Positions 31,906 through 42,640 of a stretch of DNA of 64,000 nucleotides are shown here, piece by piece; positions within the stretch are counted from its first letter, which is position 1, and every line of letters starts with the position of its first letter. The position numbers were made by a program, and so were the translations under genes. The notes below the pieces were generated by a model. It did no database searches. It saw only the letters and a program-made list of their open reading frames with translations, and was not told the origin of the DNA. This DNA comes from Turritopsis dohrnii (Eukaryota > Cnidaria > Hydrozoa > Anthoathecata > Oceaniidae): NCBI GenBank assembly GCA_027922465.2, contig BQMF02000053.1:1116001-1180000 (forward strand), in the 5' to 3' direction.

Positions 31906-31973
31906 ACAAGATTCAGGCTGGAACTTGAAAGTTATGACAGTGTTGGCGAACCATATGTTTTGCTTCACTTTAG

Positions 31974-32009
31974 ATCAAATCCGGTGGTATGTCCCAGTGA
32001 TGTTGAACC
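31974..32009 (+). pseudogene. TRAF copy 2, first 36 bases of the split zinc-finger exon
   Basis: After the acceptor GCTTCACTTTAG the sequence matches the start of the copy 1 exon (SNPVVCP) up to GTTGAACC, where homology stops abruptly. The rest of the same exon begins, again at GTTGAACC, at 39952. The exon is therefore interrupted by the 7.94 kb insertion. Confidence 0.85.
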
Positions 32010-32086
32010 ATGGGTGTATAAAAAGAGAATGACTTACAACTTTTATTGGTCAGCGCCGTAAGGTAGCTGATCTTTCATTTCCCCGT

Positions 32087-32117
<31 letters not shown>

Positions 32118-32616
32118 CGTGTGTGTGTAATGTTGCAGTTCTTTACGCCCCAGTTATACGCCCGTTGTTGCTAACTTTAAATTTTTCAGTTCGAAATCAG
32201 AAAGTATAGGCACAATGTTGATTTTTGGAAAATATGTCACTTGTGTGTGACGAAGTAAATATATTACAATACAAAAAGAATTCTCTTCATTCGCATAAAT
32301 GAATAAATTATTTTGTTTTAATGCGCCCTCTCCCCACCCTTTACTTTAACAGAAGTGCATTCAGGGAGTGGAACGCTGCTAAAACTTATCAACAAGAACC
32401 AAGAAGTACATTACTTTGGTTCCTCTAAACGGTCAAATAAGGCTTTACATGCGAAAATATACCATAACAACTTGTATCGAAGTGTATTGAATCAAGACAT
32501 GAACAACCACGTATCCTAATTGGATGGGATAAAAATTCTGGAAGACAAAGTCAGGCAAGTTGCATAGATTATTTATTTAATGCCACTGTATGACTTGTTA
32601 CGTTTTCTTTGTTATT

Positions 32617-32645
32617 GTTAGGGTCAGGGTTAGGGTTAGGGTTAG
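32617..32645 (+). repeat. Short TTAGGG-type repeat
   Basis: TTAGGG units (one variant TCAGGG) repeated about four times. The animal telomere motif, but far too short for a telomere, and it lies inside a transposon. Confidence 0.85.
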
Positions 32646-33215
32646 AATTAGTCATAAGCGTAAACCACGGGGGGTAAAAATATTCTAAGGGGTTAATATT
32701 TTCTACCACACCACTCAAATTATGTTTTCTTTTTCTCCAAAACATTTATTTAAAGATAGATATTAGCTTACATACCTTAAGGGAAGACAAGGTGATTCTT
32801 ACTGAATTATTCTATTTCTGTACTGTCAATTTTAGTAGCTTGAAATTTTAAATCAACAAAAAGTTACCAAAAGACCTTTTGAAATGGCACAAGTTTAGCA
32901 AGTTTCGACATTTCTGTTGTCATCATTATTAGTAAAATTAAATTAAATATTAGTAAAATTAAATTACAAGCTGAATCGTAAGTAGTTAATTAGTAATAGC
33001 CTTAATTTCATGTTGTATACACCGTCAGTCTTCCAAACTTCGGACATTTCCAAACTTCGGACACGTTAATAATAATAAGTTGAGGAACAAGTCTTTTTGC
33101 AGTTTGAAAATATCCTCTCCTTTTGCTGATATTTCAATTTAAAAATATCAAATTATGCAATGCATAATTATGATGTAATAGGAGAGTGTGCTGTTGATGT
33201 GTGTAACTTTTGAGC

Positions 33216-33794
33216 TACCGTAAAGCGGGGTGACTTGAGACAGCGTCGAAAAAACGTTATTTCTCATGAAATAATGAATTTCTTTCAGATTCTGTTCGGA
33301 GACTATCTAGCGTAACATTTGATAGAAAAATTTTATTAATCAAGGAAGTTCTTCGGAAGCTGAAGATGAACAAAGCGCCGAAAATCAGTACCCCTGTAAA
33401 ATAGCATGTCACGGCGATATAGTGTATTGCCAAAGGTCAAAGGGAGTAATTCCAGAATTTAAGCGAAAAATATTTAAAATTGAAGGAAATGTATGCCATT
33501 AAAATGTTTCGTTTTTTTTCACTCGATACACTTCGTCTATTCGATTATTGCATAAATATTCTTATCAATTATGATGCAATCGAATCATTGATGTGTGATA
33601 AAGTTCAGCCGATGGAGTTTCAAAGGTAGTAGAAGTCATTTAGTAATTATCATAAGTTCAATTAATAGAAAGGGTTAATATCTTGTATGCTTTCGATATT
33701 GTTTCTGAAACAATTACTATTTTAGATTAAAAGTTATGAGCAAATCTTTTAAAAAAACAGCGAATTTTGTTTCAAGTCGCTCCATTTTACGGTA
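33216..33794. mobile_element. 579-bp MITE, TIR CCGTAAA, TA target
   Basis: TA-CCGTAAAGCGGGGTGACTTG at the left and TCGCTCCATTTTACGG-TA at the right form about 22-bp imperfect inverted repeats with TA duplication, as for Tc1/mariner or pogo-type MITEs. Confidence 0.8.
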
Positions 33795-36700
33795 CTAAAT
33801 ATTCTTAGTTCATACTTCATCATATCATTTCACTTAGAATTCTTGATCCATTTACTACAAAGATGCAATATTCATTAAAAGCAATGAGAAATTTTAAATA
33901 CTCACTTAATACATCATAATTATGCGTGGCAATAATCAAATCTAAGATCTTGAAATTGAGATATCTCGAAAACAACAAAAAATTATAAAAAACTGTAAAA
34001 AGACTTTTTAATCAACTTTTAGAGCTCTATCGTGTCCCAAAAAATAATTTTTCATCACAGGATCCCTTTAAACATAAAAACAAAAACAATTATACAATAT
34101 TCTACCTTGTACGTACTTATTAATGCTTGAGAATTTCTTGCAGCACTATTAATTACTATTTATATATATTTGCAATCTTGCCATGAAATTGCAAAACATT
34201 TCTCTGTACTTAATAAGCTTTTTCTCGTTCATAAAGCAATTTTTTTCCAAATTAAACACAACAAGATTCGCAAAAATGCGACTATATATTTCCCCAAAGT
34301 TGCAAACATTTTATCAATTATTATGTGAACATTGATAACCATGAGAAAAAATGTATCATTAAATAGGTACAGTATAACTACCATCAACCTGATACTAAGA
34401 TTGAATTTAATACCACAAAAAAACTTACTTTGAACTTATTATGAAATGAAGTTGTTCACGGTCAAATGATGAGGTTTCTCTTAAAATTTTTTGCCGTGGA
34501 GTTAAAAAGTGACTGAGAAGTTACTATGGACACGTAGCTAAAAATTATAAGACCTAAATGCGACTAATATTTCTCCTTAAACAACTGCATATCAACAACT
34601 CCATCAATGTGTAAGACAATTTCATCATGTATGATCTTTATTGTTGCAGAAGCTTGACAAGTTTCCTATCCTTTATACCATAAAATAAGGGTAAACAATG
34701 TAACTTAACAGAACACTTGCCTTTTGTAACTCGGACAAAACTATCTTACAAACATAATACAATCAAATTTGTATACAGGTTTTCTGTACAAAAGAAGAAA
34801 ATAAAATTGTTAAACCTAATTTTGATACCACGGTATACTTTCGGGTAGACATATATGCCGTATTCTCTCTAACTAGCGCCCCTTTCCAGTAAGTGGAATT
34901 CAGAATAAACATCTCTCTTCAAAAAATATGTTCACCCCATTGTTTATTTTGTGCTAAAAATGACTATATATAAATCCCAAATGGAAAAAAAATCTTTGGT
35001 AGTGAAAATACATATCCATAACCAAATCACAATATAGCTCAAAGTAGAAGTTCGTGTTCCAGCTTGATTTAATTTACAGACTGTCATTTGTATTGTGTTT
35101 TGATTTACGTTCGTTGTTCGTACAGGAAAATTGACAGTACATTAAATTTTGCAAAATAAAATATATGATATATACAGTATCAAAACAGTATACATGACCA
35201 TTGAATTCATCCATAGCAAACTACGTCACTCGACCAGATTCTGTCAAGTTATTATGTGTCTCAATCCTGTGTTTTAAAATATTATACGCAATTAGTTTCT
35301 GACTTCTTATTGCTTCTTATTACTTGCTGCTTTTACTTTTTGAATTAACACACTGGTTTTTCTCCACATCTTCAGCCTGGCTATTGATAATGAATTTTCA
35401 CCTTTGCACTGAAACCCACAGCTTCAATGGCTTACTGTTCCAAGCATTTAATAACCAGTCACGTTTGTACTTGCAGTTTTTGTGATGTAATCTATGAATC
35501 AAAGAAACTGATTGAACTGGATGTGCTCCATATAAAAAGGATTTCCTTTAATGGCTGTACATCATGTGCTTTCAGTGTTGTTCAGTTTGGGCCAGATTTA
35601 TCCAGGATGTAACATAAAAATAAATCTTCAGCGTGGCTTTTAATAGTGAATTTTCACCCTTCCACTGAAATCACAGCTTCAATGGTTTACTGTTCCAAGC
35701 ATTTACTAACCAGTCACCAAACATTGTTGTCAACAAAAACAAAACATCATCATCACATCATTACATCAATTTTTTCTGGTTTTTACACGTTCATTCAACA
35801 GTTTTTACAAAGCTTTTTCAGACACTGAACTAAAACGATCCATTTCCATCATTTAACGTTTCATCTATTATTGAATCATTTAAAAACTAGCAGAAAAAAA
35901 ACAACAAAACTCTTCCACTGTTCGTCTGCTCTGCACTGACTGAAAAAAATGGCGTGCTGTAGGCTAGCCTCTGTTCTTATCTACTTTGGCTAGGCGAAAA
36001 TTCAATACCGAACCGCGACTATAAAAGTGAACGGAGAAGATGATGAAGAAGGAAAATGCCGGTTTTAACATATATTTCGCCCTATGGGGAAATATATAAA
36101 AAGGGGAAGTGGATTGTACTGCAGACTAAAAAATGATGAAATATATGGAAATAATGAACCACGAAACAAGGAGACAATATTTTACTTTTCAATCTATTTC
36201 TCTTACATCATTGTTATCACTAATTACATTCAGAACTTTTTTCTTTCTTGTACAGGTAGAAAATGAAGGAGATTATTCAGATTCTATATAAGATAGGAAT
36301 GTTTTTGATTAGATAATGAAAATGATGATGAGTAAAGGATAAAAAAAATCATTTTTTAAAATTTGTCTTTGAGTCGTACAAGTTTGTCCCGCAAATTCTG
36401 ACATTTTTGTCAAATTCACAAAAATTAATCCTGCAAATCATGATTTTCTTCAGGTTCAATTTACAAAAGTTTGTCCCCATAATTAATTCTTCCGCAAACA
36501 ATTTATACGAATAAGGTAACATATTTTACTAAATCAGGGTTAATCCAACCTATATACAAACCTTCCTTTAATTATAGTTGCCATTTTGTTAGGTTCCACT
36601 TGCCCTTAAAATATTGATATTTTCTTTCTCAGTATAGAAACAATCCTTTTTGAAGGAGTGCTCACCAGCAAAATCCATCCCTGTGTTGGTCTTTTGTTGA

Positions 36701-37451
36701 TAAATTGGATTAACTCATTCAGGCAGCAATGATGCCTGGTGACCAGGAATCTTCTGAATGGGAAAAAAGCCTGGTCAATAAGCAGATACATCCTTAATCA
36801 TTAGCAGGAATGTCTTTAAGTTTGATTGACAGTATTGGATGGCAGTATTATTAATTTACGACAGTTGGATTTGACTTGTGTTTGGAATTAGGAAAATTGA
36901 CATATGCCCAAACCACATTTAGTCGTTGTCACTATCTACATTTTTGTGCCATTATGAAAAATATTTGAAAAGCAGACAAAATACAATACAAATTATGTCA
37001 GATTTATTTTTTAACCAGAGAAAAAGAAAAATTTATTATGAATATCCTTGAACTGAATTTTACCTTTATAGGAGTGATAAATTTAGTTTTATTGACCATT
37101 ATTGACTCACCTGCCACCATGAAATAGAGAAATTCAGTAACTATTTTCCCTTAGGTATAATATTCAAAACTTCAAAATTATGATGCTATAATTCCATGTT
37201 CTATAAGGTCTGAATTTTGTTAGATGGGATTAACTAGAATTATATAATTGGTGCGTTGTGCAATTACACATAACTTTTTACACTTTTATTTTTAGTAATC
37301 AGCAACTGCTTGGCATTAGATCTTCATTTGACCTCATCTGTGGACCACTTACTTGGTACAAAAAGGTTCACTTCCGTGTTTAACCAAACCTAACTAAGCC
37401 TGTAAGAACGTAATCCTGGAAAATCCAACTTGTAAAGCTCAAATTTGAAGC
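33795..37451. other. H2 interior, no gene recognised
   Basis: AT-rich sequence. A local direct duplication links 35371-35463 and 35628-35718 (CACAGCTTCAATGG.TTACTG is shared), each preceding short open frames without domain resemblance. 34265-34480 matches 2580-2850. 36860-36905 matches the minus strand near 50168-50215, inside another Helentron-like copy. Confidence 0.5.
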
Positions 37452-38755
37452 TTAAAGGAGAATTAACGTCAAAAAACAACTTTCGCTAAAATAAAACTTT
37501 ATCTTTTTACAAATCAAATGGCTTTATCCAAATTTGTTAAAAATTTTTATTTCGCTTTAAATAAGCATTTTAAGTTATGCTCCACAACTAACCGTTATTA
37601 CAGTTGTGACGTCACGTATGTCCATCTGTTTTATAATGTATATGGACAAAGATAGCATAAGCAACGTTGAAGGTTCATCCAGTGTCTACGAACTGAGATG
37701 AGCGAAAGCTTTGAAAACAGTTTTGATTTATTGATATCAGTTTCCACTGAACAAGATGGCCTATACATGAACGAGCCGGAATATACTGAAGCAGAAATGA
37801 AGGCTTTAGGTATTCCAAACGAAGAGTCCACCATGCCCGATGATAACACAGTGAGTAGTAGCGAAGATGATGACAACAATTTGAATTCAAGTCGGTTGGA
37901 AAACTTGCACTGGTGTTATTGTCATCATTGTACTCTAATGCCAACGTTTAACAGAATCAAAATGTTGTAAGAAGGATTTTCCTGATTTGTTGGATGATAA
38001 GCTACAAAACACGTGTTGTATAACTGAGCACAAAGATTTCGATATTATCTGTCTCAATAAAACTGTTCTGGAAACTGCGTACATTCAATTTCAAAGATAC
38101 AAGAAAAACTTCAAGGACGTCAAAAATTTCACATCTTAAGTAAGATTATCGTATTTTATTGGTGAAAACATTTCTAGTATATATTTTTTTGTATATTTTT
38201 TTCTGAGTTTGTTATATTGCGCACAATCTTTTTTTCATTGTTGTTAAATAAATAGAACAAGCAATGAAAAATTTTTTCTTTACACAGAATATAACCTGGT
38301 TTTTATAAGATAGTCGCGTTAATGAAAGCATCCATATGCCTTACAAACCGTCATTTCAGTCTTATTAACTTATTAGCTTATTAAAAAGTGAAAAAAAAGT
38401 TAAATTACAAATAGAAAAATACTTTATTCATCCGCGTATTCCCTACAACGTAGCTGCATTAACTTTTTTTCTTTCTTTGATGTTTAAAAACATTTCAATA
38501 GTCAATTGAAAAGGAAAAAGTTAATCGATTTCATTTATTGTTAGCGTGATCATAAATGTTAGATCACAAACGCAAACTTAACCTTGGACATACGTGACGT
38601 CACAGTTTCAAAAAGATAGAAAACTTTATTTGGTCATAACTTGACGAAACATGGTGCAATGAAGCTGAAATTTTGAACACAAGTTCTTCTTTAACAATAC
38701 TATCGAACTATCGAGAAAAAAAGGCACATTAATTTTGACGTTAATTCTCCTTTAA
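37452..38755 (+). mobile_element. TTAA-flanked TIR element E3 with P2X7-tail-like ORF
   Basis: TTAA (37452-37455) followed by AGGAGAATTAACGTCAAAA. The right end TTTTGACGTTAATTCTCCT-TTAA finishes at 38755. The 19-bp TIRs are perfect. Length is 1304 bp. The only coding-like sequence is 37698-38139. Superfamily (piggyBac or Kolobok, both TTAA) is undecided because no transposase is present. Confidence 0.88.
37698..38139 (+). pseudogene. P2X7 receptor cytoplasmic-tail-like zinc domain, frameshifted
   Basis: In P2X7 receptors this Cys-rich cytoplasmic 'ballast' domain binds zinc; related stand-alone domains are common in invertebrate genomes. Seen: ATG at 37698, an acidic Ser/Asp-rich N-terminus with TVSSSEDDDNN, then LENLHWCYCHHCTLMPT (the WC-x-C-x2-C ... 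MPT signature). One base out of frame from 37954 follow ESKCCKKDFPDLLD, QNTCCITEHKDFDIICLN and KTVLETAYIQFQRYKKNF, to TAA at 38139. This is the CC, CCITEH and CLN order of the domain. A single frameshift near 37950 separates the halves; it could be a real mutation, a sequencing error or, less likely, a tiny intron. About 145 residues in total, no transmembrane segment. It lies wholly inside E3. Confidence 0.75.
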
Positions 38756-39332
38756 ATAAAATCGATTAAAGTATCAAAGTTGTCGTAGTTGTAATGCCCA
38801 TATGATTTCCGTTGATGCGTATCGTATTACTGATATTGTTTATATGCTGTCACAAAAAATCCCCCGACTAATAAGGAAAAGGATTTAGTTGATTGCTGTG
38901 GAAACGCAAGGTTTTCTTTTATAACGTTTACCTTGATACTTAGTTAAGGCAACTTCCGTTCAATGAATGTATTAGAAAAAAATGCGCATGTAATACGTTA
39001 TTCGGCTCATAGAAATTTGCGTTTTTTGTCTCGATGTCAGAGGTTATAATCTGTATGCAATGCCAGGCTTCTTAGGTTATTATTCATTCGACGATTTACT
39101 CCTTTGTGAAAATACTACAGGGCCCTTTTTATCACCAGAGGTTTTTAATATGTCTTTGCTTTGGACGAATGGATTTACATTTGCGATTCGCATGTTCACC
39201 AACCGAATACGGGCTTACCAGATACTGATTAAACTGCATTCTAGCTAGTCATTTTTCTTTTCCAAAGTGATCATGATCTTTAGACATCTGAGGATACAAT
39301 TCGCGCTGACCTTAAGGCCTATGGGCCTCTTG

Positions 39333-39951
39333 TTAATCTATTCAAACAACCTCGCCTCGGTTTATTGAAATTTTAATAAAAGCAGCTTTGAAACTCCCTC
39401 AAGTGCTGTTAAAAATACATGTTTTCATTGGCTTCCATGATCGTAACAACCAACCAGAAATGAATTTAAAGATTTTATGATTATTTTGAAGCCAGTTTTT
39501 AAACTCTGATTACTCATGACTTCTTACAGTCTCAAACATGAAATTTTCAGAATTGAATGAAAAAGCATACTTCGTTCTGTATATTCTCAGGCATCAACCA
39601 GGCATCATTCAAAGTACCAAATCTTTGGATATAAGTATATACACAAAATGCCTCCTAACTCCGAGAAATTTATCTTAATTCCAATCCAATATTTTAAAAA
39701 CGGTTGAGTAGAAGTTTTGTGACACTCAAGAATATTGCTGATGCATCTGCAAATCGTATTTTCTCTCAATTCGTTGGTTTTCCACATCTTATTAAACTTA
39801 AAGCGTCGTATAAACCCGCCCATGTGAACCGAGATCCAATGAAATGGGAGGCGAGGATTACATTAAAGAAATGCCGACAGAATAGATTTTAATAATACAA
39901 ATGAAAGGCTTTAATATTAGTTATGAGTCCTTCCCTTTTTATACGTACACG
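39333..39951. other. Right part of the 8-bp-duplication element
   Basis: About 620 bases between the Helentron-like 3' end and the exon breakpoint. Small open frames only, no transposase motif. Confidence 0.5.
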
Positions 39952-40317
39952 GTTGAACCTATTGATGATTCGCAGATCTTTCAAGACAAACATTTACACT
40001 GTAAAGTTCTCCAGTTACCATGCTATTGCAACAACAAGGATAACGGTTGCCAATGGCAAGGCGATATTCAAGATGTCGAGGTATTTTTTCTGCTGTTTTT
40101 GTTTTTATTATGTTGTTCCAACAACACGTACAGAAATATCACAGAATGCATGAACAGGTAGTTCGTATACATGAATTGTTGAATAGTCTCTTTTGTTTTT
40201 ACATAGGAAGATGTCATGTCATGTGGACACTTTCATGTAAATTGTAAGAGTTGCAATCAAGAAATACTGGCCAAGGAACTTTGTGAAAAAAACTTTTTGG
40301 CTCGAGATTTGGAGGTA
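39952..40317 (+). pseudogene. TRAF copy 2, rest of zinc-finger exons
   Basis: From GTTGAACC the reading resumes: VEPIDDSQIFQDKHLHCKVL, CYCNNKDNGCQWQGDIQDVE, with donor GTATTT after 40080. The second exon 40207-40317 after TTTTTACATAG reads EDVMSCGHFHVNCKSC ... ELCEKNFLARDLE, then GTAGGT. Compared with 19751-19867 the second exon lacks nine bases covering a Cys-containing segment (QFCKE against E), so one zinc ligand is missing. The first 36 bases of the exon are 7.9 kb upstream. Confidence 0.8.
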
Positions 40318-41350
40318 GGTGTTGGGGTTCATCAGTATTTATTGTTTTGAGTTTTCATTATAACCATTTTTGATTGGATAAAGAAAATCACTAAAATCTT
40401 GAGAATTAATAGGGATAACCAACCGGAGAAAAGTTAAAATAAGTTGTTCAGAAAATCTGTTAGTGTATTAAGTGAAGCTGGTAAACCTTTTATGGAGGGA
40501 ATTCGTATTGTAACAGTATTGTAACAGCTTTTAATGACGTAGTAATAGCCATGATATGTTGTTGAGTCATATGAGAAGAAAATTGAGAGATGAGACAAAA
40601 CATGACTGATATCCTGAAACTATAGTTGATGATGGGATTATACATCTGATATTTTTCTAGAAGATGCACTCTAAATGTTGTTTATCAAGTCCTTTCAAAT
40701 TTTTTGAAAATGTTCTTTCCTTGTGCAAATATTTCGATTTAAATGACACCAAATTATGAGAAATTAGGGAAATATTTGCAAGTGGGGAGGGGGTGGGGTG
40801 GTCTCAAAATTTTGATTTTAAGAGTGCAATGAAGCCAAAACTAGCTAACACGTGGTCTTTAGTCGACCAACCTTATCGAAATTCTTGTACAGCGGTTGCC
40901 GTTGTGTCAACCCTAAAAATTCTGATATAAAATAATAACTATTGAACTGGTAAATATGATAGCTGCATCGTTCATGAAACTCCGAGGAGAAGTCCTTATT
41001 CCCAATTAAATTATGAAAACATGCATATAATATCAAAAGTTACTGCGATTAATGTTAGTCATTATCCAGTTAGTTACATTATAAAAATGCGTTGCAAAAG
41101 TTAAATGTCAAATTTAAAAAAAAAAAGGCCCAAAAGAACCCTAAAGAATTAATTTTCTCCAAAAACATTGCCGCCATTCCATTGTCAAATTGTTGCAAAA
41201 TCGCTGCGGAGGAGAAGTGCGTTTTTGAAGTAAGACACATCAATATCCACACCGCTTCAATCGAAATGAACTTTAATGCAGTGATTTTTAGACAATTTCG
41301 CACACTGGATTGTGACATTTTTCATGTCGTCTTTCTTTTGATGTTGTTAG
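40318..41350 (+). other. TRAF copy 2 intron, paralogous empty site of the pogo element
   Basis: Nearly identical to 19868-20480. At 41054-41064 it runs uninterrupted through the position where the 20482-23331 transposon sits in copy 1. Confidence 0.8.
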
Positions 41351-41776
41351 GTTAACGGTAAAAGAACCCTTGAGAAAAATTTTCAGGAAAATGTAACAAT
41401 ACCTGCAACGCTAGCCGTGTCTGCTACGCAGACTGCTAAGGAAGATGTTGAGAGATTAAAACATCAACAGCAAAATGAGTTTCAACTGCGCACAGAGCTG
41501 CAGCAGCGAGTGGAAGAGCAAAATAACATGTACGCTAGTATGAAAGCCGACATGTTGAAACTTCAAGAGAAACTGTGGACGGTCGAAAAAGAATTTGCAG
41601 AGTATCGAGCTCAGGTGAAAGAAGAAACATCAAACCTTGCAAGTGAGATTGAAAAGGAGAAACAGAATTTGCACGGAAATCTGACCAAACCTGTGCAAGA
41701 TACCATGGGGCTTATCGAATCGACATACGAAGATTTGCATCGCAAGAATCGAAACATTGAAAAACATTTTCTCTGA
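41351..41776 (+). pseudogene. TRAF copy 2, coiled-coil exon, truncated
   Basis: The frame from a possible acceptor at 41350 (GTTGTTAG) or 41386 (TTTTCAG) reads ATLAVSATQTAKEDVERLKH, LQQRVEEQNNMYASMKADML, LWTVEKEFAEYRAQVKEETS, then TKPVQDTMGLIESTYEDLHR and KNRNIEKHFL, stopping at TGA 41774-41776. Heptad-rich coiled coil typical of TRAF-N. The last part matches 1-180 of copy 0, where the frame continues into MATH. Here a small frameshift after EKHF creates the stop, and MATH exons are not found downstream. Confidence 0.8.
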
Positions 41777-42640
41777 GGTGGACAGGTCAGTATTGTCGGC
41801 GGCTAGGTGACGTCTATTTGTTGGGATATGGAGCAGGACCTCCTTTGTGAACAATCCCGTTATTCTGAAATTCTGAAAAAAATTCTTTTTTGCTACGATT
41901 TTCTGGCTTGTGTAAACAGTAAGGAGAGATTACTTCATTCAATTCATTTCGATCCATGCGTGTTTCCTCCTTTAGCGGTAATTATTATTTTTGTATGCTC
42001 TGTAAAGAGTGCAATGAAAAACGAAAATTTCAAATCAAAAACGGGAATATTCATTAAGTTAATCTAAAGAAAGAAACAGCCAAAAAGCCGCTTTGTTTCA
42101 GAAAATTGGAACCGAATTCGTTGTTTTGTTTTATGATAAAAACATAGTTTCGCTTAACAAGCTCGGACGTTTGCTTCACTGTCTTACAAAAGTTTTTTCA
42201 AGTTGTTTACAAAATCGATGATATCTTGGTACCTTTACCATGATCGTAACGATTCCATACATTTTTTTATCAGTTTATCGAGCTCTACAACATGGTTGTA
42301 CTTTCCGTTCTTAATTCCGTGATTTTTTACTTTCTGTCCGTAATTCCATGATTTCATTTTCAGTCACTTATTTTCGGCACAGGATTTTCATTGTGAAATT
42401 AAAAATCGTGTAAAGAAAAAACGTTTACGCGGGATACTAATAATGTTATAGAATGGTATATAAATCTTAACAAACAAAAAAATAATTTAAAAGATAGACT
42501 CATATGAAAAGTTAGGGCACTTTTTACGCGGGAACACCCTAAAGCCTAATGTTATTTTTGTTTTTGATTCTATTAAAAAAGTGGTTTATTTTTTTTAATG
42601 CACTATAGGGAATATGATTATATCTTGTATAATTGTCAGC
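41777..42640 (+). repeat. Duplicated unit: flank with empty site and T1 right end
   Basis: 41930-42110 matches 5490-5560 plus 6265-6360, i.e. the same sequence without the 694-bp element. 42200-42442 is a T1 right end finishing CGTTTACGCGGGATAC-TA. No gene. Confidence 0.65.

Larger units (their letters stand above)
24735..31950. mobile_element. Foldback-like composite insertion, about 7.2 kb, in a TRAF intron
   Basis: Relative to the copy 1 intron (19282-19468) this intron of copy 2 is enlarged by about 7.2 kb. The outer arms are inverted relative to each other. Left: degenerate roughly 20-bp CATTCG..GAAA repeats (24745-25180) followed by a GGGACCC minisatellite (25233-25395). Right: the same two blocks in reverse order and opposite strand (31205-31370, 31690-31905). 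The unique string GCATACCGGAAAAGTG next to the minisatellite fixes the inverted relation. The interior holds a LINE fragment and two TTAA-flanked elements. Arms built of tandem repeats resemble foldback elements; exact ends and target duplication were not determined. Confidence 0.6.
32043..39332 (+). mobile_element. Helentron-like element H2, 7.3 kb, non-coding
   Basis: The 5' end is GGTCAGCGCCGTAAGGTAGC. Near the 3' end the inverse GCGCTGACC (39303-39311) is followed by a hairpin AGGCC-TATG-GGCCT (39315-39328) and CTTGTT. An inverted repeat that is terminal on the left but internal to a 3' hairpin is the layout described for Helitron2/Helentron elements. No Rep or helicase coding was found, so it is non-autonomous or decayed. 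Nested: a TA-flanked MITE, a local duplication and TTAA element E3. Related copies are at 1146, 3744, 46115 and 52479. Confidence 0.65.
32010..39951. mobile_element. 7.9 kb composite insertion with 8-bp target duplication
   Basis: GTTGAACC occurs immediately outside both ends (32002-32009 and 39952-39959), while the uninterrupted exon of copy 1 has it once (19496-19503). The ends are weakly inverted: left TGGGTGTATAAAAAGAGAAT, right complement TGTACGTATAAAAAGGGAAG. An 8-bp duplication suits hAT or P-type elements; the ends do not identify which. The Helentron-like element (32043-39332) sits 33 bases inside the left end. Removing it leaves an original element of about 650 bp, with no ORF recognised. 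Confidence 0.75.

Noticed and set aside
32617..32645. Telomere sequence
   Set aside because: Only about four TTAGGG-type units within a transposon; no terminal array.
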